From Paenibacillus segetis (GTDB taxonomy: Bacteria; Bacillota; Bacilli; Paenibacillales; Paenibacillaceae): a stretch of 64,000 bases of DNA. The notes beneath the pieces are model-generated. The model was not told the DNA's origin, searched no databases, and saw nothing but the letters and a program-made list of their open reading frames with translations. Position 1 is the first letter of the stretch. Each line of letters begins with the position of its first letter. A program made the translations under genes and the position numbers. The stretch spans positions 372,001 through 436,000 of the forward strand of contig NZ_BMFT01000002.1 of assembly GCF_014639155.1 (NCBI RefSeq), in the 5' to 3' direction. Positions 17,011 to 26,575 of this stretch are shown piece by piece.

Positions 17011-17610
17011 TTAACCGACATATTCTTCTTGTTTTTCGGAAAAGCGGTCGATGAGTGAATCCCTACTCAAGACAAGCCTCATCGGGACTAGTTTCTCTGA
17101 ATGAGGGTTGATTCGCTCTCGACTGCTTGGATGGAAGACACTTAGTAATACACGCAGATATGAAGTAGTGAACGCTTTGAATTTACCCCTTTCAAGCGGG
17201 TGAGTCTCAAAACCTAATCCATGAATTATTCCTCTATGTAACAATGTAATTCCTTGTAGTGCTTTGACCTGACTAAGCTTCGGGTCTGTGATCATTTCCG
17301 CGCAAATATCTCGTAATGAGACACGTGCCATTCGGGCAACGGATAACGCAACTCGATTAGCCCCCTTAGCCTGTAGCATATGTAATATTTTATGATTATC
17401 TAAATGAAGCTCCCCGACCCAATCTCCCGATTGAATAACAGTTCCATCCTCACATTGAATGTCTTTCCCGTGATATTTCGTCACGAACATTTTACATATA
17501 CCAAAGTTTCCTGAGTAACTCGACCTGAGTGTGGTCGACCATTCAAATACACGTTCCCACCCCATCCATAAGCCTTGTATGGAGCGTTTATAACGTGAAG
17601 CTGTCTTCAT
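17011..17610 (-). CDS. YkoP-like protein
   Basis: 199 residues from the ATG at 17610, 8 nt after GGTGAGG; the open frame extends 12 codons further upstream without a binding site. It resembles the B. subtilis YkoP family (GDWVGELHLDNHKI core, then a helical half). In other Bacillota this domain occurs alone or fused to polysaccharide deacetylases, but its function is unknown. No signal peptide is visible. The gene is divergent from the DUF2339 gene, with a large palindrome between them. Confidence 0.65.
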   Translation of the reverse strand: MKTASRYKRSIQGLWMGWERVFEWSTTLRSSYSGNFGICKMFVTKYHGKDIQCEDGTVIQSGDWVGELHLDNHKILHMLQAKGANRVALSVARMARVSLRDICAEMITDPKLSQVKALQGITLLHRGIIHGLGFETHPLERGKFKAFTTSYLRVLLSVFHPSSRERINPHSEKLVPMRLVLSRDSLIDRFSEKQEEYVG

Positions 17611-17740
17611 ATAATAATCCTCACCTTCATAAAAAAAGTATGCCAACTATGAAGTGTTATCTGTCCATTTGACTCATGGCTATGTTTCCCAGTATACAGT
17701 ACAAATTAGGTTATAAATACCGGCTTTTGTCATATTTGTA

Positions 17741-17772
17741 TCTGGACCCTAGTCTAGGGTGGGTCCTAGACC
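17741..17772. promoter_or_regulatory. nested palindrome in the divergent ykoP-like/DUF2339 promoter region
   Basis: A perfect 15-bp palindrome ACCCTAG-T-CTAGGGT (17746-17760) sits inside a larger imperfect one (TCTGGACCC against GGGTCCTAGA). No T-tract follows, so an operator is more likely than a terminator. Confidence 0.45.
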
Positions 17773-17890
17773 TGTTATTATGGAAAAATAATTGGTATTA
17801 AGTTTTATATTTCCAAATTAGCACTATTTGTGTGTTACTCCTATATAGTAGAATGGTTTTAATAATAGGCGACAATATTGGAGGAGTGAA

Positions 17891-20440
17891 ATGAAAGAAT
17901 TCAGGGATACTTTATTTTCCATTCAAGATAGTCAGAAAAAGCTGATCAAGGAATATCAGATACTAATCGAGGAATATGAATCACATGATCTGATTCGTGA
18001 GAATGAAGTGATCCGTCAGAAGCTTGAGGAATATAAGCTACGAGTTAACTCGTTACAAGCTAAATTGAAGCAAATGGAAACGGAGAACGGTGGATTACGT
18101 CAAGCTCTAACTGAACAAATGATCGACGAGAAGATGAATATGATTGGGGTTTCGAGAGAAAAAGTGAATACTTATTTCGGAACGAAGCAAGGCGCTCATA
18201 TGAATCGGTTGGAGGCTGTGGAATATAAGGTTAAGAATGACCTTCAGCAATTGTATGACCGGGCTCAGCGCCATTTAGGTGATAGTAAAGAACAAATAAC
18301 GGCGAAGCTGGAAGCAGTATCTACTGAATTGGAACAACGATTATGGCATCACCGTCAGCAGTTGGCAGATACGGAGAAGCGGATTCATCATGACAGTACA
18401 AGTGCATTGGATCAGTTAGCAGCGGAAGATATCAGCGAAGAAACGATGCAACGAAGAATCAAACAGAATCAAATCGAGATGAAGATCGGATTGAACTGGA
18501 TCAACAAAATTGGCATTCTCCTCATTATTTTTGGGGTAGGGGCTGCTTTCAAATTTTCATATTCTACATGGTTTAACGGATACATGAAGGGGAGCGCCTT
18601 CTTCTTGCTGGGAGCATTAATGCTTGCGGGAGGGGAGTGGTTGTTTCGCAAAGGGAGAGGAACCTTTGCATTAGGGTTACTTGGTGGTGGAATTTCCGTA
18701 TTGTATGGGTCGATCTTTTACAGTTATTTTCTACTGGAGATTATCGGTATCTATACAGGGTTAGGCCTATCGGTACTGGTGACAGTAGCCGCGGCCTTGT
18801 TATCGCTAAGATATCAATCACGGACCATCTGCTCGTTGGCGCTGGTTGGTGGCTACTTACCATTGTTCTCCTATATGCAGGCATTTGGCCTTCAAGGAAA
18901 TGCAGTTTACATAGCTATGTTTTACTTACTTCTTTTAAATGGCTTCATGTTATTGATTTCAGTTAGAAAGCGTTGGGTCATTGTGAATTACATCAGCTTT
19001 CTATTGAATGCTCCTTCCATGCTGGCATTGATATCGCGTGGTGAGAGCGAATCTATAAGTATGATTTATGCCATTATTACATTCCTGATGTATCTTGGCA
19101 TCACGCTGTGGTATCCATTTAAGTATCGTTCGAAGCTATCCTGGTGGGACTTCTCCCTACTAGCGCTCAATACAATCATTAGTTGTGGAACCTTGTACAC
19201 CCTGTTAGCTGATGCTAAATTGAACGATTTTAAGGGTTTGCTGGCATTGATTTTCTGTTTGGTTTATATGGCGCTAGGTCGACTTGCATTTAAATATCTG
19301 GAGCAGGAAAAGGAGGCAAGACTGCTATTCTATGGGACTTCGCTTACATTCGCGCTGCTTATGATTCCATTCCAGTTCGGCATCCAGTGGGTAGCACTTG
19401 GCTGGCTTATCGAGGGAATGATCTTAACGATATTTGGTAGTCGTAGCTTATCTAAATCATTGGAGAGAGTCGGCTGGGGAATCGTAGGGTTGTGTCTATG
19501 TGCCTTTATACTTACTGATCTAGGCAATTATTTATTTATGGACAGGGAGCATTTTGCTCTGAAATATAGCTCGATCTCTATAGGGTTGTTACTCATTTCA
19601 TTGTATTATGCATACCGTCATAGGGAGAAGGAGGCTTTCCTGAGCCACAAGCGGTGGGAGATCACGATCATTTCCGTGTCTAAATATGTAGCCCTTGTTA
19701 ACCTATGGTTCTATTTACTATATGAACTGAACCAAGTGTACCGCTTGATAGTGCCTCAAGACTTTGCCCAGTATGGGTTCTATCGAACATTACTCATTGC
19801 CTTTATTACAATACTTCTCGCATACTCAGTAACCAAGGTAAATGTGTTATATGACCAATTCGTCAAATATTACAGCTTATCCCTCAATATGGTGGGGTAC
19901 TTCCTCTGTATATGCGTGACTTTATTTATTCCGACGCTGCAGTCTGATTATAGTCAGAACACGCTGTCGCATTATCTGGCATTGTTTATACTAATCGGCT
20001 TTAATGTGTTTGTATTTTTAAGTGGTAGAGATTTACTCATGACGTTGATTCGCCGGGAATTTAAGAACATAGAGTTATATTCCACGATTTTGGGAGTTTA
20101 TCTGCTGGGCATCCTTACTGCTTTCTTGAGTATCCAATTCCGGCTTGGGGATGTTGCATTGGTATTCAGTCTGATGTATCTACTGCTTGCCATCTCCTAT
20201 ATCATGTACGGCTTCCGCAATAAATACGTATATATTCGGCGAATGGGGCTGGGTTTAACGTTATTTTCCACGGGAAAAATGCTGTTGTACGACTTGAGCT
20301 ACCTAACTACCGGTAGCAAGATCATTGCCTATTTCTGCTTTGGCCTGCTGCTACTTGCCATATCTTATATTTATCAGAGAGTATCAAGTAAGATGGGGGA
20401 GCATCATGAGAAAGAAACAAGCGTTGATTCGCAAGGGTAA
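17891..20440 (+). CDS. DUF2339 polytopic membrane protein
   Basis: 849 residues after TTGGAGGAG. The first ~195 residues are a long charged coiled coil without membrane segments. From about residue 200 to 835 there are some twenty or more closely spaced hydrophobic segments with short loops, as in the DUF2339 predicted membrane protein family. The IKIGLNWINKIGILLIIFGV stretch entering the first helices is a conserved family feature. Function is unknown; it has been noted near DUF3999 genes elsewhere, as here. Its 3' end overlaps the DUF3999 start by 35 nt, indicating translational coupling and probably a complex. Confidence 0.85.
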   Translation: MKEFRDTLFSIQDSQKKLIKEYQILIEEYESHDLIRENEVIRQKLEEYKLRVNSLQAKLKQMETENGGLRQALTEQMIDEKMNMIGVSREKVNTYFGTKQGAHMNRLEAVEYKVKNDLQQLYDRAQRHLGDSKEQITAKLEAVSTELEQRLWHHRQQLADTEKRIHHDSTSALDQLAAEDISEETMQRRIKQNQIEMKIGLNWINKIGILLIIFGVGAAFKFSYSTWFNGYMKGSAFFLLGALMLAGGEWLFRKGRGTFALGLLGGGISVLYGSIFYSYFLLEIIGIYTGLGLSVLVTVAAALLSLRYQSRTICSLALVGGYLPLFSYMQAFGLQGNAVYIAMFYLLLLNGFMLLISVRKRWVIVNYISFLLNAPSMLALISRGESESISMIYAIITFLMYLGITLWYPFKYRSKLSWWDFSLLALNTIISCGTLYTLLADAKLNDFKGLLALIFCLVYMALGRLAFKYLEQEKEARLLFYGTSLTFALLMIPFQFGIQWVALGWLIEGMILTIFGSRSLSKSLERVGWGIVGLCLCAFILTDLGNYLFMDREHFALKYSSISIGLLLISLYYAYRHREKEAFLSHKRWEITIISVSKYVALVNLWFYLLYELNQVYRLIVPQDFAQYGFYRTLLIAFITILLAYSVTKVNVLYDQFVKYYSLSLNMVGYFLCICVTLFIPTLQSDYSQNTLSHYLALFILIGFNVFVFLSGRDLLMTLIRREFKNIELYSTILGVYLLGILTAFLSIQFRLGDVALVFSLMYLLLAISYIMYGFRNKYVYIRRMGLGLTLFSTGKMLLYDLSYLTTGSKIIAYFCFGLLLLAISYIYQRVSSKMGEHHEKETSVDSQG

Positions 20441-21707
20441 GGGTATTCTGATCGTAGTTGTGACCTTACTAGGGAGCCTTTTCTTCTATGTAGGTGATGG
20501 GGTCAGCGTACATTCTGCTGAACAAGATGGGCAGCAAGACTGGCAGTTCTCCAAACCGCTAAATTTCGAAGCAAATGGCAGTTCATACCGCGCTGTGTTT
20601 CTAGATGAACAAGTATATGCGGGTGCGACCCAAGATTTAAGGGACCTGAGGATCGTGGACGGGAAGGGACAGCTTGTTCCATACTACATCGATAGCGGCT
20701 ACGAAGAATCCGCAGAACGTCAGGTGAAGTATGCCTCTGAACTAGTAGGTACAGTCAAGAAAGAAAAGGATACCTCGGTGCTAGATTTCAAGGTGACCCC
20801 TCTTGGGGAGCATGTAGATATCCAAGGGAATATCTTGACGATATCTCTACCACAGGATTATTTTCTGAAGCATGTAGAGGTGTTCGGGAGTTACGACGCA
20901 GCGGCATGGGAATTTGTACAGAAGGGTGATCTGTATAGGACCGAATCGCTGAAAAAAGACACGATCGACCTGAGTGATACGTATACCTATAGTTATTACC
21001 GTTTAAAAATATTAAACAATGTAGAGGGCTTAGATTTCTCTCAACTACAATTGAGTTACAACACCTCGGCCATACAATGGCAGGATTATCAAAAAAGTGC
21101 CAAGCCAACTTATGAAATGAAGCAGAAGCCTGGCTCCACGGATATTATCATACAGAACGCGGACCATTTGAAGATCAAAGAGGTGCAGCTTTTGGCTGCA
21201 GGGAATTTTAAGCGAAACTATGAGGTATTAGGTCCGGATGAGGAGCACATCGAAACAGAAGGAGTTGCGGAGTTGTTCCGCCTGAATTTCAAAGATGCGA
21301 CTATCGCTGACACTACGATCACTGCGGCTCTGCCGATTACCTCATCTAGTTTCAAAGTTAGAATCAACAATCAGGATGACTTGCCGTTAGATATTTCAGA
21401 TATTCAGATTAAATATAATCTGGATAAGGTTGTTTTTGAAGACCGAGGATCTGAGTCTTATCATTTACTGTATGGAAATGATAATGTAGTCAAACCACAG
21501 TATGATATCGTGAACTTTAAAAGTCATATCGAGCAAGAGGGTGTGGCGCTTGGATCACTTGGAGAGCAGATGGTTATATCAGAGGAGACAAAGGAACCTG
21601 CCCCAGCGCCAAAAGGGTTCGCATCGAAGCCGTGGTTCAGCGGAGTGATTATCGTGATCTCCGTGGTGTTAATTGGGCTTATCGGTAACAAGCTGAGACG
21701 AACCTGA
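20406..21707 (+). CDS. DUF3999 protein, membrane-tethered outer-face partner
   Basis: 433 residues from the ATG at 20406, after GGGGGAG inside the DUF2339 coding end. There is an N-terminal signal or anchor (about 12-30), then a long extracytoplasmic part rich in beta structure (QDWQFSKPLNFEANGSSYRA near the start), and a C-terminal membrane helix (about 408-428) followed by a basic tail. This matches DUF3999. The topology puts nearly the whole protein outside the membrane, next to the DUF2339 partner. Role unknown. Confidence 0.85.
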   Translation: MRKKQALIRKGKGILIVVVTLLGSLFFYVGDGVSVHSAEQDGQQDWQFSKPLNFEANGSSYRAVFLDEQVYAGATQDLRDLRIVDGKGQLVPYYIDSGYEESAERQVKYASELVGTVKKEKDTSVLDFKVTPLGEHVDIQGNILTISLPQDYFLKHVEVFGSYDAAAWEFVQKGDLYRTESLKKDTIDLSDTYTYSYYRLKILNNVEGLDFSQLQLSYNTSAIQWQDYQKSAKPTYEMKQKPGSTDIIIQNADHLKIKEVQLLAAGNFKRNYEVLGPDEEHIETEGVAELFRLNFKDATIADTTITAALPITSSSFKVRINNQDDLPLDISDIQIKYNLDKVVFEDRGSESYHLLYGNDNVVKPQYDIVNFKSHIEQEGVALGSLGEQMVISEETKEPAPAPKGFASKPWFSGVIIVISVVLIGLIGNKLRRT

Positions 21708-21766
21708 ACTGGAATGTCTCCATTTAATTTACGGCTGAAAACAAAAGTAATAGGTAATGGATTGAA

Positions 21767-21841
21767 ATAACGGGAGAATTTCCAGTTATGTCGAGGAACA
21801 AATCGTTCACTCTATCATTTAACTGGAGGTTCTCCCGTTAT
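21767..21841. repeat. inverted pair of the 21-bp TAACTGGA repeat
   Basis: A 22-nt arm at 21767-21788 pairs with 21820-21841 with two mismatches and a 31-nt loop. Each arm is a good copy of the unit found at 15650-15834. It lies between convergent genes and could serve as a terminator, though neither side has a clear T-tract. Confidence 0.7.
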
Positions 21842-21896
21842 CGTTTGGTAAAACGCAGCATCTTGTCTTATAAGTTATCCAGTAATCATTCTTGGT

Positions 21897-22787
21897 TCAT
21901 ACACTTCCGAAAGCTGGCACGTGTAGACCCGGGATTATCGGGGTTGGCTTCATTCGCGGAGATGGAGCAAAATCCAGTAATCCTGCCATGAGCGGAGCGA
22001 TGGCTAGTTGTGGGATGGGTTCCTCATACACTCCAGGCTCAAAGGGTTGCCCGATTCCATATAAAGCAACCTCGCGTTCTTCTGGTGTGGTTCCACCGTG
22101 TTGTCCTGATACAGTCATCCCGTGATCTGCTGTAATGATTATGGTATACCCAGCAGCGATCCACTGGGGCACAGCCAAGGCTAGAATACTATCTACAATG
22201 CGTACAGAACCCTCATATTCCTTGCTTCCGCCCCCAAAGCGATGCCCGGCATCATCAATGTTCATCGAGTGCACATACAGAAAGTCAGGATTGTAGGTTT
22301 GTCTCAGGAATTCAGCGTCAGCAAACAGATGCGAATCTGGATAATGATCCTCGAAATAGAACGATCCGTGCATAATCGGAAGCTGTTCATCATGCTGGTG
22401 ACGATCCCGCAGGGGATTGAACGGCGCCTTATTGTAAAGCTCACTCACCCAGTGATAAGCCGCGGCGGCGGTGATGAGGCCTGCATTTTTTGCAAGATGA
22501 AATATGCTTTCCTCTCCACTAAGTCTTACAACCTGATTGGAGGTAATTCCATTCTCACACGCGGGTGTTCCAGTTAATAATACTTCATATAGAGGACGTG
22601 ACAAACTGGGAAGCTCGGAGATTACTTTGTAGCGGGCGGCATGCCCTGATTCGACTAGATGTTCTACATAACCCAACCATTGTGTAGCCCCTTGATAGCG
22701 GAGTCCATCCAGAACAACAGTAATCAGACGAGCCCCAGCTTCCGTTCTTTTTCCACCCATTCCACTATTACCATTTTGATTCACCAT
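21897..22787 (-). CDS. cytosolic alkaline-phosphatase-superfamily phosphodiesterase/phosphonate hydrolase
   Basis: 296 residues, ATG 9 nt after GGGAG, no signal peptide. It keeps the nucleotide pyrophosphatase/phosphodiesterase core: VVLDGLRY (first metal Asp), SLSRP (candidate nucleophile Ser), MNIDDAGHRFG (metal Asp and His), TADHGM (Asp-His) and HGG (His). It is far shorter than secreted enzymes of this family. Phosphonoacetate hydrolase PhnA belongs to the same superfamily, so hydrolysis of an imported phosphonate or phosphodiester is plausible. It is the last gene of the importer operon, 24 bp after deoR, which supports processing of the imported molecule. Confidence 0.8.
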   Translation of the reverse strand: MVNQNGNSGMGGKRTEAGARLITVVLDGLRYQGATQWLGYVEHLVESGHAARYKVISELPSLSRPLYEVLLTGTPACENGITSNQVVRLSGEESIFHLAKNAGLITAAAAYHWVSELYNKAPFNPLRDRHQHDEQLPIMHGSFYFEDHYPDSHLFADAEFLRQTYNPDFLYVHSMNIDDAGHRFGGGSKEYEGSVRIVDSILALAVPQWIAAGYTIIITADHGMTVSGQHGGTTPEEREVALYGIGQPFEPGVYEEPIPQLAIAPLMAGLLDFAPSPRMKPTPIIPGLHVPAFGSV

Positions 22788-22811
22788 AATTATATTCTCC
22801 CTTCCATAGTC

Positions 22812-23594
22812 TCAAGCCTGTATCCATCTCATTTGGTATTCATTCAGCACGGGAAGCCAGGTCTCAGGAGGAGGTGTGTTACTGATGATGATATGTGCGG
22901 CTTCCAGCGGAATGATCTGTACGAAGGCATCATGACCAAGCTTACTATGATCGGCAAGCACAATGACTTCATCTGCCGATTCGGCAAACAGCTTAGACAT
23001 ACGGGATTCATGGATATCGTAATCGCTGACTCCTCGCTGCGTGGTTATCCCTCCAGCAGAGAGAAATGCCTTATCTACAGTGAATTGCTTCATCATCTCT
23101 TCTCCCGTTACACCTGAGAGTGATTGCTGTTCAGGATTTAATTCTCCTCCGATGACAATAACTCTTCCCGTAAAACGGCCCATATTCAGCGACTCCATCA
23201 AGCAAAAAGACACGGCGAGTGAATTTGTCAGGATCGTAAGACGCTGAAGACCTTGAATCGCTTTTGCGAATTCTAGTAAGGTAGTACCGACATCGACGGC
23301 AATGGTGTCACCGGATTTAACTAGCTCGGCTGCAGCCTCACCAATCCGTTGTTTGATATCTATCCGCAGTGCCTGACGTTGGAGATATGGAGGCTCAAAA
23401 TTACTATATTTTTGCGGAATAGCACCACCATAAACACGTTTCAGCAGACCGTCGTTCTCCAATTGCTTCAGGTCCCTTCGCACGGTTTCTTCTGAGACGC
23501 CAAGTCGTTCGGCGAGGGACAATACTTTTACTTGCCCAGCACTTCTTAGCTGTTCCATAATGATCTGCTGACGTTGCTCTGCCAGAATGGACAA
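22812..23594 (-). CDS. DeoR-family repressor
   Basis: 260 residues with a TTG start only 3 nt after the ATPase stop; its binding site AAGGATGG lies inside the ATPase end. The N-terminal helix-turn-helix (LAERLGVSEETVRRDLKQLE, then NDGLLKRVYGG) is followed by the DeoR sugar-phosphate sensor domain (about 75-235; DTIAVDVGTTLLEFA, ILTNSLAV). Family members are relieved by phosphorylated small molecules. Being inside the import operon, it probably senses a product of the neighbouring hydrolase or the imported ester and represses the operon. Confidence 0.88.
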   Translation of the reverse strand: MSILAEQRQQIIMEQLRSAGQVKVLSLAERLGVSEETVRRDLKQLENDGLLKRVYGGAIPQKYSNFEPPYLQRQALRIDIKQRIGEAAAELVKSGDTIAVDVGTTLLEFAKAIQGLQRLTILTNSLAVSFCLMESLNMGRFTGRVIVIGGELNPEQQSLSGVTGEEMMKQFTVDKAFLSAGGITTQRGVSDYDIHESRMSKLFAESADEVIVLADHSKLGHDAFVQIIPLEAAHIIISNTPPPETWLPVLNEYQMRWIQA

Positions 23595-23597
23595 GAA

Positions 23598-24710
23598 TCA
23601 GGCACCATCCTTCTCCAAAGGAATGCATTGTGAAGTATACACACATAGCGTAACCTCTGATTGTTCACTTGGCCGAAAGGTCCCCTGACCAGCAAGTACA
23701 TCGACAGACAGCAGAACACCTGCCGACTCCACGCTATATCTGAGGATGTTACCGAGCATAATCATGGATATAACTTTACCTTTCCAATACAGCGGGACAT
23801 CTCCACCAGTCAGCGCCGGCGTTGGGTAACCAGCGGTTATAGTGGCACTGATCATTTCGCTAGTGCTAGCCATGTTCCATGCAGACTCTGCCCCTTCGCC
23901 TGGCAGCAGGATAATGGACTCAGGACGGATAGCATAGCTTGTACCCGGTACCCGGACCAATCCGTTCAATAGCATTGCTTGATCCGGTGTCAGCACATTA
24001 TAGTTGCCTATGAATCTCGCTACAAACTCAGTGCGTGGGGCTGAATAAATTTGTTCTGGACTACCCTCTTGAACAATGACTCCATCTCGCATAACACAAA
24101 TACGATCTGAGATCATGAGTGCTTCCTCTTGATCATGAGTAACGAAGATCATCGTCATCATTAATCGTTTCTGCAACTGACGGATTTCCATTCGCAAATT
24201 TTTGCGGATTTTCGCATCAAGTGCGCTAAGTGGTTCGTCCAGTAGCATTAGCTTCGGTTGCATAGCTAGGGATCTCGCAAGCGCTACTCGTTGTTGCTGC
24301 CCGCCGGACAGTTCATGCGGATAAGCATTACTTTTCTCCGATAGATCGACGAGCTGCAATAACTCATTTACGTTCTTCGTCCGCTGCTCCTTGGGGATTT
24401 TTTTCATCTTTAAACCGTACCCGATATTCTGGCTCACATTAAGATTAGGAAACAGCCCATATGACTGGAATACCATCCCTACTTCGCGATCGCGGGGAGC
24501 GAGGGGAGTGAGTTCACGTTCATCCAGTATAATAGATCCTTCTTCAATCTCGGTTAACCCCGATATGCAGCGAAGTAGGGTACTTTTGCCGCAGCCAGAA
24601 GGGCCGAGCAGGGTAATCATTTCACCCTTGGCTGCATTCAAGTGAATATCGTGAAGTACGGTGTTGTCGTTAAATTTCTTAGTAATACCTTTGAGCTGAA
24701 GATAACTCAT
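23598..24710 (-). CDS. ABC importer ATPase (iron/putrescine/phosphonate PhnT-like branch)
   Basis: 370 residues. Walker A GPSGCGKST, Q-loop MVFQSYGLFPN, signature LSGGQQQR, Walker B LMLLDEPLSALD and H-loop FVTHDQEEA are followed by a C-terminal TOBE-like domain (about 255-365). This is the FbpC/PotA/PhnT type used with one binding protein and two permeases. Its start overlaps the permease stop by 4 nt. Confidence 0.88.
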   Translation of the reverse strand: MSYLQLKGITKKFNDNTVLHDIHLNAAKGEMITLLGPSGCGKSTLLRCISGLTEIEEGSIILDERELTPLAPRDREVGMVFQSYGLFPNLNVSQNIGYGLKMKKIPKEQRTKNVNELLQLVDLSEKSNAYPHELSGGQQQRVALARSLAMQPKLMLLDEPLSALDAKIRKNLRMEIRQLQKRLMMTMIFVTHDQEEALMISDRICVMRDGVIVQEGSPEQIYSAPRTEFVARFIGNYNVLTPDQAMLLNGLVRVPGTSYAIRPESIILLPGEGAESAWNMASTSEMISATITAGYPTPALTGGDVPLYWKGKVISMIMLGNILRYSVESAGVLLSVDVLAGQGTFRPSEQSEVTLCVYTSQCIPLEKDGA

Positions 24711-25504
24711 AGTCGGAGCCCTCCTTTCATTAAGTTGCCTATTTTGGTTAAGCCAATCGAAACGAGCAATATAAATGAAAAATAAAGAATGGCGATCGTA
24801 CTAGCTAAGTGCCCGCTTTCCGCGAGTCGTTTATATAAATAGATCTGAACCGTCTCAATTTGACCGCCAACCAGCATGTTGGTCAGTACAAACTCACCAA
24901 AGAGCACCGAGAAGGACAACAGGATCGATACCGTCACACCAGGCAAAATATTGGGGAGGATCACGGTACGGAAGGCAGTTATTTTACTCACACCGAGCAT
25001 TTCAGCGGCATCCAGTAGCGCAGGGGCATCTACAGTCAACATACTGTTGCGCAGCCCTTGGTACATATAAGGTAGGATGGCGACAAAATAAGCTCCGATG
25101 AGAATATAAGCTGTGCCGGAAATGGCGATGGGGCCACTGGAGTAAGCACGAATAAGTCCCACAGCAGCAACAATACCCGGAATCGCATAGGGGAGAACCA
25201 CCAAACTTTTGAACAGGAACTCCCAGCGTGGAAAATAAACGGTGACGATAAACACGGTCGGTAACATGACAACCAGACTGAGTAGGACACTAATGCCACA
25301 TAGATAGAAGGAATTCCATAACGATTCTAGAAATCTGGCGTCGAGCGACATCTGTCGAAACCAATCTAGCGTCCACGTCTCCGGTAGAATGGTATGATCC
25401 CATTTGCCAGCAAAAGCGTACAGCGCTGTTGCGATTAATGGGAGCAGCAAATATACCAGCAGGAAGCCGATGAGGATGCGGTGATATCCCATTTTACGAG
25501 TCAT
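24707..25504 (-). CDS. ABC importer permease (second)
   Basis: 265 residues with about six membrane segments and the coupling loop AAEMLGVSKITAFRTVILPN. Four-nucleotide overlaps join it to the first permease before it and to the ATPase after it. It resembles PhnV/PotC-type permeases. Confidence 0.88.
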   Translation of the reverse strand: MTRKMGYHRILIGFLLVYLLLPLIATALYAFAGKWDHTILPETWTLDWFRQMSLDARFLESLWNSFYLCGISVLLSLVVMLPTVFIVTVYFPRWEFLFKSLVVLPYAIPGIVAAVGLIRAYSSGPIAISGTAYILIGAYFVAILPYMYQGLRNSMLTVDAPALLDAAEMLGVSKITAFRTVILPNILPGVTVSILLSFSVLFGEFVLTNMLVGGQIETVQIYLYKRLAESGHLASTIAILYFSFILLVSIGLTKIGNLMKGGLRL

Positions 25505-26454
25505 GCTGATTCCCTCCCGGATAAGGATGTCTTATTTATAGGCGCTCTCTTAGTGGATAGGAATCTTGTTTTACGTTTCGACTGAGGGGACTCCGAAGGC
25601 CCAGCCGTAAAAGCGGCAACCTTACGAGTCATCATGCTGTTGATCCACACCGCTGCTATGGAGGTGACAGCCAGTAATACGGCAAGTGCTGAACCTAGCT
25701 GTGGCCGGGTGACGACATCCCCGGTGACCAGCGAACTGATTCTCACAGCTAGCAGATTATAGTTGCTACCAACGAGGGCGTAAGCCGTAGCATAAGCACC
25801 CATCGCATTGGCAAACAGGATGCCTAGTGTACCTAGTAAGGCCGGAGCGATACAAGGCAGTCCAACTGTAATCCAGAATTTAGCGGGGGAGGCACCTAGT
25901 AAATAAGAAGCTTCACGCCACTGCTCACGAATGCCATAAAAAGAAGGGTAGACGAGTAGAATCGCCAGTGGAATTTGGAAATACACATAGACCAGTGTTA
26001 ATCCCGACCAACTATATAGATTGAATCCAGCAAAGATATCCCAGCCCCATTCATGGAACAGCAGGGTGAAGATGCCGTTATTTCCAAGCAGAATAATATA
26101 AGCGAAAGCCAGCGGAATTCCCGCAAAATTGGAGGTCATGTTAGACATCAATAGCACCCGGTTTCGGACTGCTGGGGAGAAGCGGGTGATAGAATAGGCA
26201 GCTAATGCGCCGATTATGATCCCTGCTAGACTGGAGAAGAATGAGATGAGCACGCTATTCTGAATGGCTTTGAAATAAAAAGCGTTAGTCAATGCCGTTA
26301 CATATTGTTCTAAACTGAAGGCATTACCATCATCGTTCATGAAACTTCCAGTTAACATGGAGAGAACAGGCACTAGCAGGAACCCTATGATTAACAGGGC
26401 AAATGGCAGTAGTCCTAACAGGACCCATGCACGTCGCCCACGTTTCTTTTTCAC
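25501..26454 (-). CDS. ABC importer permease (first)
   Basis: 317 residues with about six membrane segments and the coupling loop ASYLLGASPAKFWITVGLPC, PhnU/PotB-like. The C-terminal ~35 residues are a basic polar tail (SKRKTRFLSTKRAPINK) not needed for the fold. It lies 121 bp after the binding-protein gene, across a hairpin. Confidence 0.88.
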   Translation of the reverse strand: MKKKRGRRAWVLLGLLPFALLIIGFLLVPVLSMLTGSFMNDDGNAFSLEQYVTALTNAFYFKAIQNSVLISFFSSLAGIIIGALAAYSITRFSPAVRNRVLLMSNMTSNFAGIPLAFAYIILLGNNGIFTLLFHEWGWDIFAGFNLYSWSGLTLVYVYFQIPLAILLVYPSFYGIREQWREASYLLGASPAKFWITVGLPCIAPALLGTLGILFANAMGAYATAYALVGSNYNLLAVRISSLVTGDVVTRPQLGSALAVLLAVTSIAAVWINSMMTRKVAAFTAGPSESPQSKRKTRFLSTKRAPINKTSLSGRESA

Positions 26455-26502
26455 AATAAATCACCACATTCCTGAAATAATGGACTATGCAAAATAACAG
26501 AG

Positions 26503-26524
26503 AGCGCCCCCTCGCGAAGGCGCT
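26503..26524 (-). terminator. hairpin between binding-protein and permease genes (probable attenuator)
   Basis: AGCGCC pairs with GGCGCT, and on the minus strand CTCTGTTATTTT follows. It is short, but its position matches the phnD-phnC hairpin and would raise binding protein over membrane components. Confidence 0.5.
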
Positions 26525-26575
26525 ACTGTGAGCTCGATTAGCTCTGGTTACCTGTATCTGGTGAGTAGAATGAGA

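Noticed and set aside
16915..17013. Short open stretch ending ASGALSQAKVELQVALG before a TAA
   Set aside because: It overlaps the terminator tail, lacks a start and binding site, and matches no family I recognise. It could be a gene remnant, but support is too thin.
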